Positions 5,452 through 5,644 of a stretch of DNA of 5,644 nt are shown in pieces; positions within the stretch are counted from its first letter, which is position 1, and each line of letters begins with the position of its first letter. The stretch is from an uncultured Prevotella sp. GTDB lineage: Bacteria > Bacteroidota > Bacteroidia > Bacteroidales > Bacteroidaceae. A program made the position numbers and the translations under genes. The notes beneath the pieces are model-generated. The model had not been told where the DNA came from, ran no database searches, and saw only the letters and a program-made list of their open reading frames with translations. The stretch spans positions 1-5,644 of the forward strand of contig CALGHW010000075.1 in NCBI GenBank assembly GCA_937916075.1, written 5' to 3'.

Positions 5452-5644
5452 ATGAAGAAAATAATCATCGCCATTGACGGCTTCTCATCGTGCGGAAAAA
5501 GCACGATGGCCAAAGACCTGGCCCGCGAAGTGGGCTATATCTATGTAGACACCGGCGCCATGTACCGGAGCGTCACGCTCTACGCCTTGCGCCACCACCT
5601 GTTTGACGCTGACGGACAGGTGAAGGCCGGCCTCCTGCAACAGG
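5452..5644 (+). CDS. cmk: Cytidylate kinase (N-terminal part, cut by window edge)
   Basis: Cmk phosphorylates CMP and dCMP with ATP in the cytoplasm, feeding CTP and dCTP pools. The 64 complete codons in view begin MKKIIIAIDGFSSCGKSTMA. GFSSCGKST (10-18) is the P-loop, with Lys16 as the phosphate-binding lysine; the SSCGKST form is common in Bacteroidota Cmk. VDTGAMYRSVTLYAL (32-46) is the conserved nucleotide-binding segment that separates Cmk from other P-loop kinases. About 165 residues should lie beyond the window, given the usual length near 230. The ATG is 8 bases after the porQ stop, so the two genes are very probably co-transcribed. The pairing of porQ with cmk is familiar in Bacteroidales (from memory) and seems to be conserved gene order without a known functional link. 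Confidence 0.95.
   Translation, partial: MKKIIIAIDGFSSCGKSTMAKDLAREVGYIYVDTGAMYRSVTLYALRHHLFDADGQVKAGLLQQ

Noticed and set aside
1..5644. A novel defence, mobile or repeat-based system
   Set aside because: Every sizeable open frame of the right composition except one matches a housekeeping or envelope family, base composition is even across genes, and no direct repeats, transposase or array was seen.

Overview
The window looks like ordinary chromosomal core DNA from a Bacteroidales bacterium, most likely Prevotellaceae or a close relative. Three things suggest this. PorQ belongs to the type IX secretion system, which is confined to the Bacteroidota. The promoter-like sites follow the Bacteroidota pattern (TAnnTTTG near -7, TTTG near -33) and ribosome binding sites are weak. 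The genes are also packed in a compact order (tonB-like, prenyl synthase, tatD, porQ, cmk) that fits this group. Coding DNA is GC-rich with many GGC, GCC and CTG codons, while the gaps are AT-rich. I see no mobile element, CRISPR array, phage gene or sign of recent transfer.

Layout. Positions 1-453 (minus strand) hold the N-terminal 151 residues of ThiG, the thiazole synthase of thiamine biosynthesis. Upstream of it lies a 145-base leader with one clear hairpin, then a TPP riboswitch (about 598-673), a small 5' hairpin (674-691) and a Bacteroidota-type promoter (about 707-738). A perfect 15-bp inverted repeat (727-763) overlaps that promoter. Positions 824-860 hold a terminator-like hairpin behind a tRNA-Ser(GGA) gene (902-989, minus), which has its own TAnnTTTG promoter element.

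From 1048 to 4373, four minus-strand genes form a probable operon. In transcription order they are a TonB-family energy transducer, a trans-polyprenyl diphosphate synthase, an unrecognised helical protein of 232 residues, and a TatD-family metal-dependent nuclease. Their gaps are 41, 50 and 22 bases. Divergent from tonB, on the plus strand, are porQ (4499-5443) and, 8 bases later, the start of cmk (cytidylate kinase), cut by the window edge.

How the parts work together. The riboswitch would reduce thiG expression when thiamine pyrophosphate is abundant. The TonB-like protein and PorQ both serve the cell envelope, the first by energising outer-membrane transport and the second by handling type IX cargo at the surface. 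The prenyl synthase supplies isoprenoid chains, and cmk and tatD are housekeeping nucleotide or nucleic-acid functions. The most notable points are in the thiG leader: no thiS between riboswitch and thiG, no evident P1 helix in the aptamer, and a long hairpin overlapping the promoter. The other open question is the unrecognised protein between the prenyl synthase and tatD. I found no convincing new system.
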